Positions 9,075 through 17,090 of a stretch of DNA of 64,000 bases are shown here, one piece after another. Location: positions 186,001-250,000 of the forward strand of contig OY970262.1 in NCBI GenBank assembly GCA_963715655.1, written 5' to 3'. The DNA is from JANQPD01 sp963715655. GTDB lineage: Bacteria > Bacteroidota > Bacteroidia > Flavobacteriales > Schleiferiaceae. The position numbers and the translations under genes were made by a program. The notes under the pieces were generated by a model that searched no databases, was not told the origin of the DNA, and was given only the letters and a program-made list of their open reading frames with translations. Each line of letters begins with the position of its first letter. Position 1 is the stretch's first letter.

Positions 9075-10652
9075 CTAATAATACATCACGCGTTGCTCTT
9101 TCGGATACCGTACTTCGTAAGCCACTTCATACGCTTGTTGCGCGCCAGGGCTTAAGGCTACGCGCCATTTAATAATGCCTGATTTTTCATCAAAATCGCC
9201 TCCCCCCACGCTTTTTACTGTAACTTTTATTTCTTCACTTTGCGAAATGGGAACTTGGTCACGCAGCACTATGTTTACTGGAAGTTTTTTATTGTTGCGC
9301 AACTCTATGCGCCATACGTAATGGTCAATTCTATCGCTACCAAAAAAGGCTTTTTCTTGTTTGGTAAATACACGTTGTCTGCTTAACAAAATGCTTTTAT
9401 CGCGCCCCAGCGAAAGCTGCAAAGTGTCTTGCGGTACATCGGTATTTAAAAAAGCTTTGCCCACAAAAGTGTTGTTGTTAAACAGTGAAAGTTCGCCATC
9501 AAGCAAATCATACTTGCCCCAGTTGTACACTTTAGCAACCAAAAAAGCATCTGGGTCTAAACGTGGTTTGGCGTGGTATTCATACTTAGCGGGCAGCTCT
9601 AACTCGCGCAACACAACTGTAACAGGTGCTGTACTGCTTTTTAAGTTTTGCTTACGCTGAATGGTAAACTCTTGTTGGGTTAAGTTTTGGCTTAGCTGGG
9701 CGGCTTGCGGAACAAACGCTGCATCTGCACTTTCCTTATCTCCCCTTGTTGCAAACGTGTTTGCATTACGCAAACTAGCAGGGGCATTGTTTTGCACAGC
9801 CACGTTATTAACATTTACAAACCATGTATTCATATATGGTACTTGCGCGCTTGCAGATGGGTTCCCGGTGGCTAAAACTAGGTTTATGTTTTCCCAATCT
9901 TCGCCCGTGTTTTGAACGATGTTTGCTTTGTGCGTAAGGTTTACAGGTTTGGTAAGGTCATCTACTTTAGCGTCATAAGCGCTTGTCCAGCTGGCATTTT
10001 GTACGATATACGAAAGTGAAAAAGTGGCGTTAATGGCATTGTCAGCAACCACTTTTACCAACACTTCGCCAGACACACGTTGAAGCTGTTGGCGTGTTTC
10101 ATTCATTTCCTTTTGCAGGATTGCTTTTTGCTTGTTAAGTTGTTCTTTTTCGGTTTGTAAAGCATACCATTCGGTTGCATTTTTTTCTCTTCGCTGGCGC
10201 GCGAAATCAGTAGCGGCTTTAATTTCATTTAAGCTAACTCCAGCGGTACCACCCATTGCTCTTGCTTGCTCAAACACTTCACGCTCTAGCACCAAGCCGT
10301 GCTCTGCGGAAGCAATAGCTATTAACCTTTGTTCAAGGGCATCAAGTTGTTTTTGAATAGCTTTTATTTCTGGTTTTTCATCAAGCTTTACTTGATAATT
10401 TGCGTTGTGCGCAATAGAAAGTACGTTTAATTTCCCTGTTCCGCCAAGTATAATTGAGTTTGGGTCTAACTCGCGCGGAAGCGTAGTAAACGTAAGTTGG
10501 GTTTCACCTTTAGGTAGATTTACCGATGCGGTGCGCATTACTTGTGCGCCTTGCTGAAACACGGTGGCTGTTTCAATGGTGCTGTTTACTAAGGTTTGAG
10601 AGAAGGAGGTTAAGAAAAGGCAACTGAGGACAATGGATAAAATGCTTTTCAT
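9075..10652 (-). CDS. DUF4139 (MuiA-like) exported protein, compact paralogue
   Basis: 525 residues from the ATG at 10650-10652, chosen because it opens a signal peptide (MKSILSIVLSCLFLTSFSQ). The frame runs 31 codons further upstream but those read through a repeat module. Order of parts: DUF4140 strands (STIETATVFQQGAQVMRTA), a coiled coil at about 85-200, then DUF4139 (YIVQNASWTSAYDAKVDD...VAYEVRYPKEQRVMYY). It aligns with the 6229-8274 protein along both ends, so the two are tandem paralogues, but it has only a short linker where the other has a ~140-residue insert. It is flanked on both sides by the same composite intergenic repeat. Confidence 0.85.
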   Translation of the reverse strand: MKSILSIVLSCLFLTSFSQTLVNSTIETATVFQQGAQVMRTASVNLPKGETQLTFTTLPRELDPNSIILGGTGKLNVLSIAHNANYQVKLDEKPEIKAIQKQLDALEQRLIAIASAEHGLVLEREVFEQARAMGGTAGVSLNEIKAATDFARQRREKNATEWYALQTEKEQLNKQKAILQKEMNETRQQLQRVSGEVLVKVVADNAINATFSLSYIVQNASWTSAYDAKVDDLTKPVNLTHKANIVQNTGEDWENINLVLATGNPSASAQVPYMNTWFVNVNNVAVQNNAPASLRNANTFATRGDKESADAAFVPQAAQLSQNLTQQEFTIQRKQNLKSSTAPVTVVLRELELPAKYEYHAKPRLDPDAFLVAKVYNWGKYDLLDGELSLFNNNTFVGKAFLNTDVPQDTLQLSLGRDKSILLSRQRVFTKQEKAFFGSDRIDHYVWRIELRNNKKLPVNIVLRDQVPISQSEEIKVTVKSVGGGDFDEKSGIIKWRVALSPGAQQAYEVAYEVRYPKEQRVMYY

Positions 10653-10739
10653 AGAAGTGTTTGTTTGATTTTTTAAAGATACACTTCTGGAGTAAGCACA
10701 TTTCACGCCAAAAATTTTTAGTCCATAGTCGATAGACAG

Positions 10740-11005
10740 CGGCACGGTGGGGGTTAAGCTTTGCGTGCTTTGCGCCTTTGCGTTTAGGAAATAGAGAAGT
10801 AGTTATTCGTTATAAGTTATTAGGCTGAATGGATAAACTCCATACCGAAAACCAAGTCATGCTGAGTGCCGAGGCACGAGGTGTATCGAAGCAGGAGTAG
10901 AGCACGTTAATAGTCGATAGTCGGTAGTCCATAGAAAGCGGCACATTGGGGTTGCTTCAACGCAGAGTTGCAGAGATCGCAGAGTTTCGCAGAGATTTAA
11001 TAAGC
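10740..11005. repeat. Second copy of the composite intergenic repeat
   Basis: In the same order as 8760-8989: 'cgcctttgcgtttaggaaat', 'agttattcgttataagttat', 'ctgaatggataaact', the CATGCTGAGTGCCGAGG core at 10858, then 'cttcaacgcagagttgcaga'. The core is offset by 1997 bases from that at 8861. The two copies are direct repeats enclosing the compact DUF4139 gene. No gene is seen in the stretch. Confidence 0.85.
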
Positions 11006-11040
11006 AAAAGGCTTAATTAGTATGTATAATTAATCCTTTT
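11006..11040. terminator. Terminator after the FTR1 permease gene
   Basis: AAAAGGCTTAATTA and TAATTAATCCTTTT form a stem over a 7-base loop, with T-rich ends on both strands. It lies about 70 bases beyond the stop of the minus-strand gene at 11111 and is a diverged copy of the terminator at 8990-9027. Confidence 0.65.
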
Positions 11041-11110
11041 CAGTTTTACCCATGCAGTATCGCTGTCTATTGTTTATGGACTATCAACTTTTCGTGCCGC
11101 TGTCTTCCGA

Positions 11111-13102
11111 CTACCCTGCTACCGACTCTTCTACTTTTTTATTTGCTTGTGCCGTTGAGATTTTCTCCTTTTCCGTTTCGCAAATAGGTTTTTTAATCAC
11201 CTTATTGCCAATATTCCAAAGAAATACTATGAGTCCGGTAATGAGTAGCTGCGCAATAATGCTTTCCCATGCAGGATAAACACCTATTAATGACCAGCGT
11301 ATATTAAATGGTGTGCTGCTAATGCCTAAAACGCCCGCTTCCTGTAAGGCATGAATACCCTTACCAACTAGCACCACTGCTAAAAAGGAAATGATAATGG
11401 CAGAATACTTAAAAAGCTGTGTAATAGGAATACGCTTAGAATATTTTAGCAGTAATACTGATATTAAACCTAATGCTGCAAAAGCCGCTACAATACCAGC
11501 AACAAAAGCTGTTTGATGCGTTTCGCCTACTTCCATGTTTAAGGTAGAAAGAAATAAAACGGACTCAAAGGCTTCACGGAAAACCACTAAAAAGGAAAGA
11601 AAAGCTAAACCAACCATGTTTTCTTTTTTAGCCAAACCTTGAATGCGTGTTTTTACATACGCTTGCCATTTACCGGCTTCAGATTTACTGTGCATCCAAA
11701 AACCAACGTATAGCAATACGCCTACGGCAAATAAGGCAATGGCACCTTCCATTACTTCGCGCTGCGCGCCCGTAAAAGTGAATAAACTGTCCGCTGCCAA
11801 CCAAAGGAGAAAACCGCTGGCAATAGCGGTAATCCAACCACCGTGCACCCACGCGGCAGCACCTTTTATTTTTAATGAGCGCACAATGCCCAACACGGTA
11901 ATCACTACTAAAAAGGCTTCTAAACCTTCGCGTAAAATAATTGAAGAAGAAAGTAAAAAGGCCAACCACCCCGAGAAGGATTTTTCCGCTAAAAGCGTTT
12001 CGGCCTGACCTAAAAATACAATGCTTTGCTGTGCTTTTTTCTGCACTTCCGCTACGGATTTATCGTTTTCAATAGCGCTGCGCATGGCTGACATAGTAGT
12101 TTCAATATTGGCAATTAAAGATGCGTCATTTGCGCGTAATTGCACTTCCAAAGGTTCCACACCTTCTAAATATGCTGTAAGCGCAAGCGTGCGTGCTTCT
12201 TGCTTATTTCCTGCTTTATAAGCTGCGGTAGATTGATTAATCCAGTCTTTGGCTTTGGTTAAATAACTAATTTCTTCGGTGCTTGCAAACCCCTCGGGGT
12301 TCAAGCGTATAGCACTTATTAAACTCGGCATATTAGCCGGTAAAGCGAGCTTAGAGGCCAACTCCACATTATTGTTTGACGCCAACATTTCTAGTGTAGC
12401 CTCTTGCTTAATATTTTGCTGCGCTACTTCCATATTTACCTTTTGGTTCTGGTGCGGAAGGCTCAATACATAAAAGGCTAAATCCCAAACTTCATCATCA
12501 CTTAACTCGTTAAACGCGCGCATGGCGGTACCGTTTACGCCCAAGCGTATGGTGTTGTACGCTTGAAAAGGAGAAAGTCCGTTTGCTTTATCTGGAGTAT
12601 GAAAATTGGTGGGTTTTGGTTCTAAACCTGCTGCTAGTTGTCCATCACCTTTGCCAAAAGCACCATGGCAACTTTGACACTGTACGGCAAAAAGCTGTTT
12701 GCCACTTTCAATTTTTGGCCATCTTTTAGGGGCTATTTCTAACGAGTAATGGCTAATAGCGGCTTGTTTTAAACTAGAAGCAACCGAAGAAACTTTGTTT
12801 TGACTTGCTTTATTTTGGATTAAATCTGCCAGTAAAAGAATGTCAGATTGCATTATGGTAGGCGCATCTTTAGATACACTTTGAATGCTGCGCATAAACT
12901 CATTCATTTCAGCGTACTCAGCGGTACTTACCACTTTTCCATCTTGCACGGCCATTCCGTAATCTACTGAAATATAATCAAGTAAATGTACCATCATGCG
13001 TGCCTGCTCATTTCCCTTGGCGGGAGATAAAGCAAAAACTGAAATAGAAACAGCCGCAAAAAACACACTCAACCAAACCTTAAAACTCTTTCTCATATAC
13101 AT
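11111..13102 (-). CDS. Cytochrome c - FTR1 family iron permease fusion
   Basis: 663 residues. An N-terminal signal/anchor (SFKVWLSVFFAAVSISVFA) leads to a periplasmic region with one c-type haem site, CQSCH at 142-146, in a class I cytochrome c context (GAFGKGDGQLA...MRAFNELSDDEVWDLAFYVLSL). A helical linker follows. The C-terminal half is an FTR1/EfeU-type permease with the two REGLE-type iron motifs, LREGLEAFLVV and FREAFESVLF, within about seven membrane segments. FTR1 permeases import iron after oxidation; the fused cytochrome suggests the electron step is built in. A 15/17 match to the motif in front of the haem-uptake genes lies five bases before the ATG (13108-13124), suggesting iron control. 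Confidence 0.88.
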   Translation of the reverse strand: MYMRKSFKVWLSVFFAAVSISVFALSPAKGNEQARMMVHLLDYISVDYGMAVQDGKVVSTAEYAEMNEFMRSIQSVSKDAPTIMQSDILLLADLIQNKASQNKVSSVASSLKQAAISHYSLEIAPKRWPKIESGKQLFAVQCQSCHGAFGKGDGQLAAGLEPKPTNFHTPDKANGLSPFQAYNTIRLGVNGTAMRAFNELSDDEVWDLAFYVLSLPHQNQKVNMEVAQQNIKQEATLEMLASNNNVELASKLALPANMPSLISAIRLNPEGFASTEEISYLTKAKDWINQSTAAYKAGNKQEARTLALTAYLEGVEPLEVQLRANDASLIANIETTMSAMRSAIENDKSVAEVQKKAQQSIVFLGQAETLLAEKSFSGWLAFLLSSSIILREGLEAFLVVITVLGIVRSLKIKGAAAWVHGGWITAIASGFLLWLAADSLFTFTGAQREVMEGAIALFAVGVLLYVGFWMHSKSEAGKWQAYVKTRIQGLAKKENMVGLAFLSFLVVFREAFESVLFLSTLNMEVGETHQTAFVAGIVAAFAALGLISVLLLKYSKRIPITQLFKYSAIIISFLAVVLVGKGIHALQEAGVLGISSTPFNIRWSLIGVYPAWESIIAQLLITGLIVFLWNIGNKVIKKPICETEKEKISTAQANKKVEESVAG

Positions 13103-13107
13103 TGTGC

Positions 13108-13124
13108 TTATTTAGACTACTTAA
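13108..13124 (-). promoter_or_regulatory. Candidate iron-response motif before the FTR1 permease
   Basis: On the plus strand TTATTTAGACTACTTAA, matching 15 of 17 bases of the motif at 42629-42645 and, inverted, at 42922-42938. It ends five bases upstream of the permease ATG. The role as an operator is inferred from the shared motif and the shared iron/haem theme of the genes; a translational element is possible because the position is so close to the start codon. Confidence 0.5.
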
Positions 13125-13174
13125 AGATAATATGCAAATATATAGGCTGTTTGGCAAAATGCAGAAGGTGGCCA

Positions 13175-13786
13175 CTACTTTTTACTTATGTAAGGAGAGT
13201 TTTTAGGATAAAAGCGCCAAGGCAAGTCTTTGTCTTCTTCAGCATAATCAATACCAACGCGAGGTGTAGCAATTAAGGCGGGTTGCTTTTCATCAGAAAA
13301 TTCAAGCCAAATTGGTGGGTTTTGTAAGTCAGCTCCATAATGCTTAGCGCTGATACCCATTCCTTTGGTAAAATTTCCGGGGCCTGCTAATAACTTAGAA
13401 TTTACTTCCGTTTGATTGCGCCTTTGCAACATTACATTTATGCCTGTGAGTGGCTCCCCGGCACGTATTAATATGGCATCAGCGGAGTCTTGTTTATTGG
13501 TCACAATGTTAAATAAGTTGTGAATGCCGTAGCACAAATACACATAAGCCACTCCGCCTTTTGCGTACATTATTTCGGTGCGCTTGGTTCTGCGGTTTAA
13601 GTGTGCGTGGCAGGCTTTGTCTCCCCAACCTCGGTAGGCTTCTGTTTCGGTAATTTTTGCTGCGCAATGTTCATCATCCACATAAGTGTGCACTGTGCAG
13701 CCTATTAATTTTTGTGCCAAGTGTACTACATTATCCGTTTGGTAAAATGCAGCGGGTATAAGGTTTTGTTGCTTTGTTAATCCCAA
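13175..13786 (-). CDS. DNA-3-methyladenine glycosylase, AAG/MPG family
   Basis: 203 residues, the usual length for bacterial alkyladenine glycosylases, which cut alkylated bases out of DNA in base-excision repair. ITETEAYRGWGDKACHA holds the catalytic glutamate (TETEAY), and GGVAYVYLCYGIHNLFNIVTN and GPGNFTKGMGI are the DNA-binding and base-pocket motifs of the family. The start overlaps the end of the aldo/keto reductase gene by 10 bases, so the two are probably one transcript. Its stop lies just inside the AAAAAG-rich junction before the FTR1 gene promoter. Confidence 0.92.
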   Translation of the reverse strand: MGLTKQQNLIPAAFYQTDNVVHLAQKLIGCTVHTYVDDEHCAAKITETEAYRGWGDKACHAHLNRRTKRTEIMYAKGGVAYVYLCYGIHNLFNIVTNKQDSADAILIRAGEPLTGINVMLQRRNQTEVNSKLLAGPGNFTKGMGISAKHYGADLQNPPIWLEFSDEKQPALIATPRVGIDYAEEDKDLPWRFYPKNSPYISKK

Positions 13787-14595
13787 GCCGGAGCAAATTC
13801 AGGGTCAATAAAACGCTTGTTTTTGCTTTGAAGTTTATCAATTTCTTTCACTTCGTCTTCGGAAAGGGTAAATTTAAAAATATCAATGTTCTTTTTTAAA
13901 CGCAACAATTGCTTTGATTTTGGAATTGCCGTAACACTTTCTTGCTGTACCAACCACCTAAGCGCCACTTGTGCTGCGCTTACTTTATGTTTTGCGGCAA
14001 TGTGTGAAAGCACTTCATCGTCAGCCACCTCCCCTTTTGCCAGCGGACAAAAAGCTGTGGCAAAAGCCCCCATGCTACGGGTTTTTTCTAAAAGCTTTTC
14101 TTGATTTAAATAAGCGTGATACTCAAATTGATTGCAAATGATAGGTGCTTTTAGGCGTTCAACTTCTTCTAAAAGTTCAACGGTAAAATTACTTACACCA
14201 ATAAATTTACATAGCCCGCGCTCTTTCGCTTCCTGCAATTGATCTAAAGATTCCTCCAGAGGAATGGCTTTATTTGGCCAATGAATTAAGAGTAAATCAA
14301 CATACTCTTGCTGCATTTTCTTCAAACTACTCTCCACAGAGGGTAAAAAACGCTCCTTAGTAAGGTTGGTTCCCCAAACTTTATTGGTAAGAAAAAGTCT
14401 GTCACGTGCCACCGAAGAGTCGGCAATAGCTTTTCCTATTTCCTCTTCATTTTCATACATCTGAGCGGTATCAAAATGGCGATAACCTACATCAAGCGCA
14501 AATTCCATAACTCCCAACGCTAGTCTTCCGTGTAAATTAAAAGTGCCAAAACCGAGTTTTGGAATCCAAGCGCCCTCTCTTTTAATGTATTCCAT
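13777..14595 (-). CDS. Aldo/keto reductase
   Basis: 272 residues of the (beta/alpha)8 aldo/keto reductase family, which reduces carbonyls with NADPH. The catalytic set is visible: Asp and Tyr in FDTAQMYENEEEIG, Lys in LTNKVWGTNL and His in LLIHWPNK. The NADPH-binding end reads AIPKSKQLLRLKKNIDIF. Close to the 2,5-diketogluconate reductase-like branch; the true substrate cannot be read off. First gene of a probable two-gene unit with the DNA glycosylase downstream (10-base overlap). Confidence 0.9.
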   Translation of the reverse strand: MEYIKREGAWIPKLGFGTFNLHGRLALGVMEFALDVGYRHFDTAQMYENEEEIGKAIADSSVARDRLFLTNKVWGTNLTKERFLPSVESSLKKMQQEYVDLLLIHWPNKAIPLEESLDQLQEAKERGLCKFIGVSNFTVELLEEVERLKAPIICNQFEYHAYLNQEKLLEKTRSMGAFATAFCPLAKGEVADDEVLSHIAAKHKVSAAQVALRWLVQQESVTAIPKSKQLLRLKKNIDIFKFTLSEDEVKEIDKLQSKNKRFIDPEFAPAWD

Positions 14596-14718
14596 TGTGT
14601 TGCTTTTGTAGGGTAACTTTTAGGAAGGGAAAATGTTGAGGGCTTTTTATCCGTGTACAAATCAATCATTTAAATTCAATGACAATTTGCATAAAAGATG
14701 GCGGTCATGGATTTGTAA

Positions 14719-14869
14719 CTTGATTATTAAATAGCTGGCGTACAAGATTTTAAGTACAAGGCGCCCCCTAAATCTCCCGAAAGGGGACTTTAGCTGCATG
14801 TGTAGCTAAGCCCTTTAAAGGCGGGTTTTGGAAGTTAGTCTGATATTTAATAATCTTAATCAACTCAGG
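14719..14869 (-). mobile_element. Degenerate copy of the CCTGAG MITE
   Basis: The right edge (ATCAACTCAGG ending at 14869) matches the terminal repeat of the elements at 37005 and 51479. The left edge (CTTGATTATTAA from 14719) has lost part of its end. Inside, 'ggggactttagctgcatgtg' corresponds to the reverse complement of the middle of the 37-kb copy. The flanks TTTGTAA (14712-14718) and TTTGCAA (14870-14876) fit a 7-base target duplication with one change. The rest of the interval 14596-14988 shows no gene. Confidence 0.65.
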
Positions 14870-14887
14870 TTTGCAAGTATGAAAACC

Positions 14888-14918
14888 AAAAAAGGCCATC
14901 TTTTCAGACAGCCTTTTT
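14888..14918. terminator. Bidirectional terminator between the aldo/keto reductase and tRNA-Cys genes
   Basis: AAAAAGGC and GCCTTTTT pair over a 15-base loop, with T runs on both strands. On the minus strand it follows the gltX-folB-tRNA-Cys group by about 70 bases and would separate it from the aldo/keto reductase gene. Confidence 0.7.
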
Positions 14919-14988
14919 AACTTTTATACTACTAGTTAACTAATCAACTAATTTCTATTTCCACCAGTCAACCACTTAACTAACTTTG

Positions 14989-15059
14989 AGGTCTCGAGCG
15001 GATTCGAACCGCTGTAGGAGCTTTTGCAGAGCTCAGCCTAGCCACTCGGCCACGAGACC
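14989..15059 (-). tRNA. tRNA-Cys (anticodon GCA)
   Basis: On the minus strand the acceptor stem GGTCTCG pairs with CGAGACC, followed by discriminator T (U73, a cysteine identity element). The anticodon arm is GAGCT-CTGCAAA-AGCTC, giving anticodon GCA. The T arm carries GGTTCGAATCC. Length is 71 nt and no CCA is encoded. It sits 42 bases after folB and is probably in the same transcript. Confidence 0.95.
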
Positions 15060-15101
15060 ATTTCTGAAAAATCAGAGTGCAAAGATAAACTTTATCTTTT
15101 C

Positions 15102-15464
15102 CTAGGCAATTCGCTTGGTGCGTAATGTTACACCCACGCTTTCTACATCGCCATTTATGGGCGGCATTAGTTTACTTACTTTTACTTTCGCCTTGGTTAT
15201 CAAGGGTATTTCTAACATCAACCTGTCTAAAATACGCTTAGCCACTTGCTCCAATAATTTTGCGCGCACCGCCATTTCTTCGGTGGCAATCGTATTAATC
15301 TGCACATAATCAATGGTATCAGCTAAATGGTCGGTTAGCGCTGCTTTTTGCAGATTTCCCCATACATTTATATCCACTCTATAATCGGTACCAATTTTAG
15401 ACTCTTCTTCTAAGCAACCGTGATAGGCGTACAACCGAATATTTTCAACGTCAATTCTATCCAT
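15102..15464 (-). CDS. folB: Dihydroneopterin aldolase
   Basis: 120 residues, standard for FolB, which converts dihydroneopterin to 6-hydroxymethyl-dihydropterin in folate synthesis. The active-site pieces are YAYHGCLEEE (substrate glutamate) and VKVSKLMPPI (catalytic lysine). The start is placed at the ATG of MDRIDVENIRLYAYHG, 8 bases inside the end of gltX; an in-frame extension to 15500 would only read further into gltX. Translational coupling with gltX is likely. Confidence 0.92.
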   Translation of the reverse strand: MDRIDVENIRLYAYHGCLEEESKIGTDYRVDINVWGNLQKAALTDHLADTIDYVQINTIATEEMAVRAKLLEQVAKRILDRLMLEIPLITKAKVKVSKLMPPINGDVESVGVTLRTKRIA

Positions 15465-16995
15465 TCGGAAGTGTTTCCAACGCCAAATCCATTCGCGCAA
15501 GCGTTTCTTGTTTGCCTAAAATGGCGCAAATTTCAAACATGCTTGGCCCCATGCCCATTCCGGTAACGGATAATCTAAAGCCTGGCCCAACTTTTCCGAA
15601 GCCAACACCCTGCTCTTCTAAATAGGTTTTAAATACTTTTTCAACATCTTCTGCACCAAAGTAGCTCAGTGTTTCAAAGCGTTCACGTAGGTTTACTACA
15701 TGTTCGCGTGCTTCTGCATTCCATTTTTTCTCCACCGTTTTTTCATCATACCCAAACGGACGCGCAAATAAATAGGAACCTTCGTCTAAAATTTCATGGG
15801 TAAAATGTGCACGTTCTTTTACTAAAGCTACCACCTTGGTTACAAAGGCTTTATCAACAGTGTAGTTTTTGGCTTCAATGGTTGGCATTAAAAGTTCGGC
15901 TAGTTCTTCATCTGTTTTTTGACGTAAATACTGCTGATTGAACCACTTGGTTTTATCGTGGTCATATTTTGCACCGGCTTTATTTACGCGCTCCATAGTA
16001 AAGGCGTCAATCAAACCTTGCATGTCAAAAATCTCTTGTTCCGTACCCGGATTCCAACCTAAAAAGGCTAGCATATTTATAAATGCTCCTGGAAAGTATC
16101 CTTCCTCTCGGTAGCCACTAGAAATATTCTTGGTTTCAGGATCCATCCACTGAAGTGGAAAAACAGGAAAGCCTAATCGATCGCCATCACGCTTGCTTAG
16201 TTTTCCATTGCCATCAGGCTTAAGCAAAAGCGGTAAATGCGCAAAATCCGGACGGGTATCTTCCCAACCAAAATAGCGGTACAATAAAATGTGCAAAGGC
16301 GCAGAAGGCAACCACTCTTCACCTCTAATTACGTGGCTGGTTTCCATCAAATGGTCGTCCACAATATTGGCCAAATGGTAGGTAGGCATTCCGTCAGATT
16401 TAAACAGCACCTTATCATCCATATTGTTGGTGTTTACAGAAACCCAACCGCGCACCATATCTTCAAATTTTACTTCTTCGTTGCGGTTTAGCTTTACACG
16501 AATTACATAAGGCTCACCGGCTTCTAGCTTAGCATCCACTTCGCTTTTAGAAAGGGTAAGCGAGTTTTTCATACTTGATCGCGTTACGTGATTATACTGC
16601 CAGTTTGCGGTGCCCGCGGCTTTAGCCATGGCACGCATACGCTCCAAATCTTCGGCAGTATCAAAAGCATAATACGCGTGTCCGGCATCTAAAAGCTGAT
16701 CGGCATATTTGCGATACATGTGCTTTCGTTCACTTTGTTTATATGGGCCGTAATTCCCGCCTACTTCAAAACCTTCATCTACGGTTATGTTGCACCACTT
16801 TAAAGATTCAATTATGTAGCGCTCAGCGCCTTCTACGTAGCGGGTTTGGTCAGTATCTTCAATGCGAAGAATAAATTGGCCACCATGCTTTTTGGCAAAA
16901 AGATAATTGTATAATGCGGTACGCACACCACCCATGTGTAAAGGGCCGGTAGGGCTTGGCGCAAAACGCACGCGCACTGGTCTAGTTACTTCCAT
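15457..16995 (-). CDS. gltX: Glutamyl-tRNA synthetase
   Basis: 512 residues of a class I synthetase that charges tRNA-Glu. RFAPSPTGPLHMGG is the HIGH-type ATP site and GKLSKRDGDRLG the KMSKS-type loop. The anticodon-binding helical domain follows from about 330. The C-terminal part is normal (GPGFRLSVTGMGMGPSMFEICAILG). First gene of gltX-folB-tRNA-Cys, so synthetase, folate and tRNA genes share a leftward unit. A TATCTTTG promoter element lies 21 bases before the ATG. Confidence 0.97.
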   Translation of the reverse strand: MEVTRPVRVRFAPSPTGPLHMGGVRTALYNYLFAKKHGGQFILRIEDTDQTRYVEGAERYIIESLKWCNITVDEGFEVGGNYGPYKQSERKHMYRKYADQLLDAGHAYYAFDTAEDLERMRAMAKAAGTANWQYNHVTRSSMKNSLTLSKSEVDAKLEAGEPYVIRVKLNRNEEVKFEDMVRGWVSVNTNNMDDKVLFKSDGMPTYHLANIVDDHLMETSHVIRGEEWLPSAPLHILLYRYFGWEDTRPDFAHLPLLLKPDGNGKLSKRDGDRLGFPVFPLQWMDPETKNISSGYREEGYFPGAFINMLAFLGWNPGTEQEIFDMQGLIDAFTMERVNKAGAKYDHDKTKWFNQQYLRQKTDEELAELLMPTIEAKNYTVDKAFVTKVVALVKERAHFTHEILDEGSYLFARPFGYDEKTVEKKWNAEAREHVVNLRERFETLSYFGAEDVEKVFKTYLEEQGVGFGKVGPGFRLSVTGMGMGPSMFEICAILGKQETLARMDLALETLPNG

Positions 16996-17015
16996 CTATC
17001 GTATAATTTGTGGCG

Positions 17016-17023
17016 CAAAGATA
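17016..17023 (-). promoter_or_regulatory. Candidate -7 element for gltX
   Basis: On the minus strand TATCTTTG fits the Bacteroidota -7 consensus TAnnTTTG and lies 21 bases before the gltX start. The -33 TTTG is not clear. Confidence 0.4.
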
Positions 17024-17039
17024 TAAGTTGTAACCTTCG

Positions 17040-17047
17040 TACTTTTG
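17040..17047 (+). promoter_or_regulatory. Candidate -7 element for the DUF4175 gene
   Basis: TACTTTTG fits TAnnTTTG and lies 44 bases before the ATG at 17091. The -33 element is not evident at the usual distance. Confidence 0.35.
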
Positions 17048-17090
17048 AATACGCAATGTAATATAACAGCGCGCGTTTGGTAAACATATT

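Noticed and set aside
13108..13124. Classical Fur box
   Set aside because: The motif is not a GATAATGATAATCATTATC-type palindrome, so I call it a candidate iron-response motif without naming the regulator.
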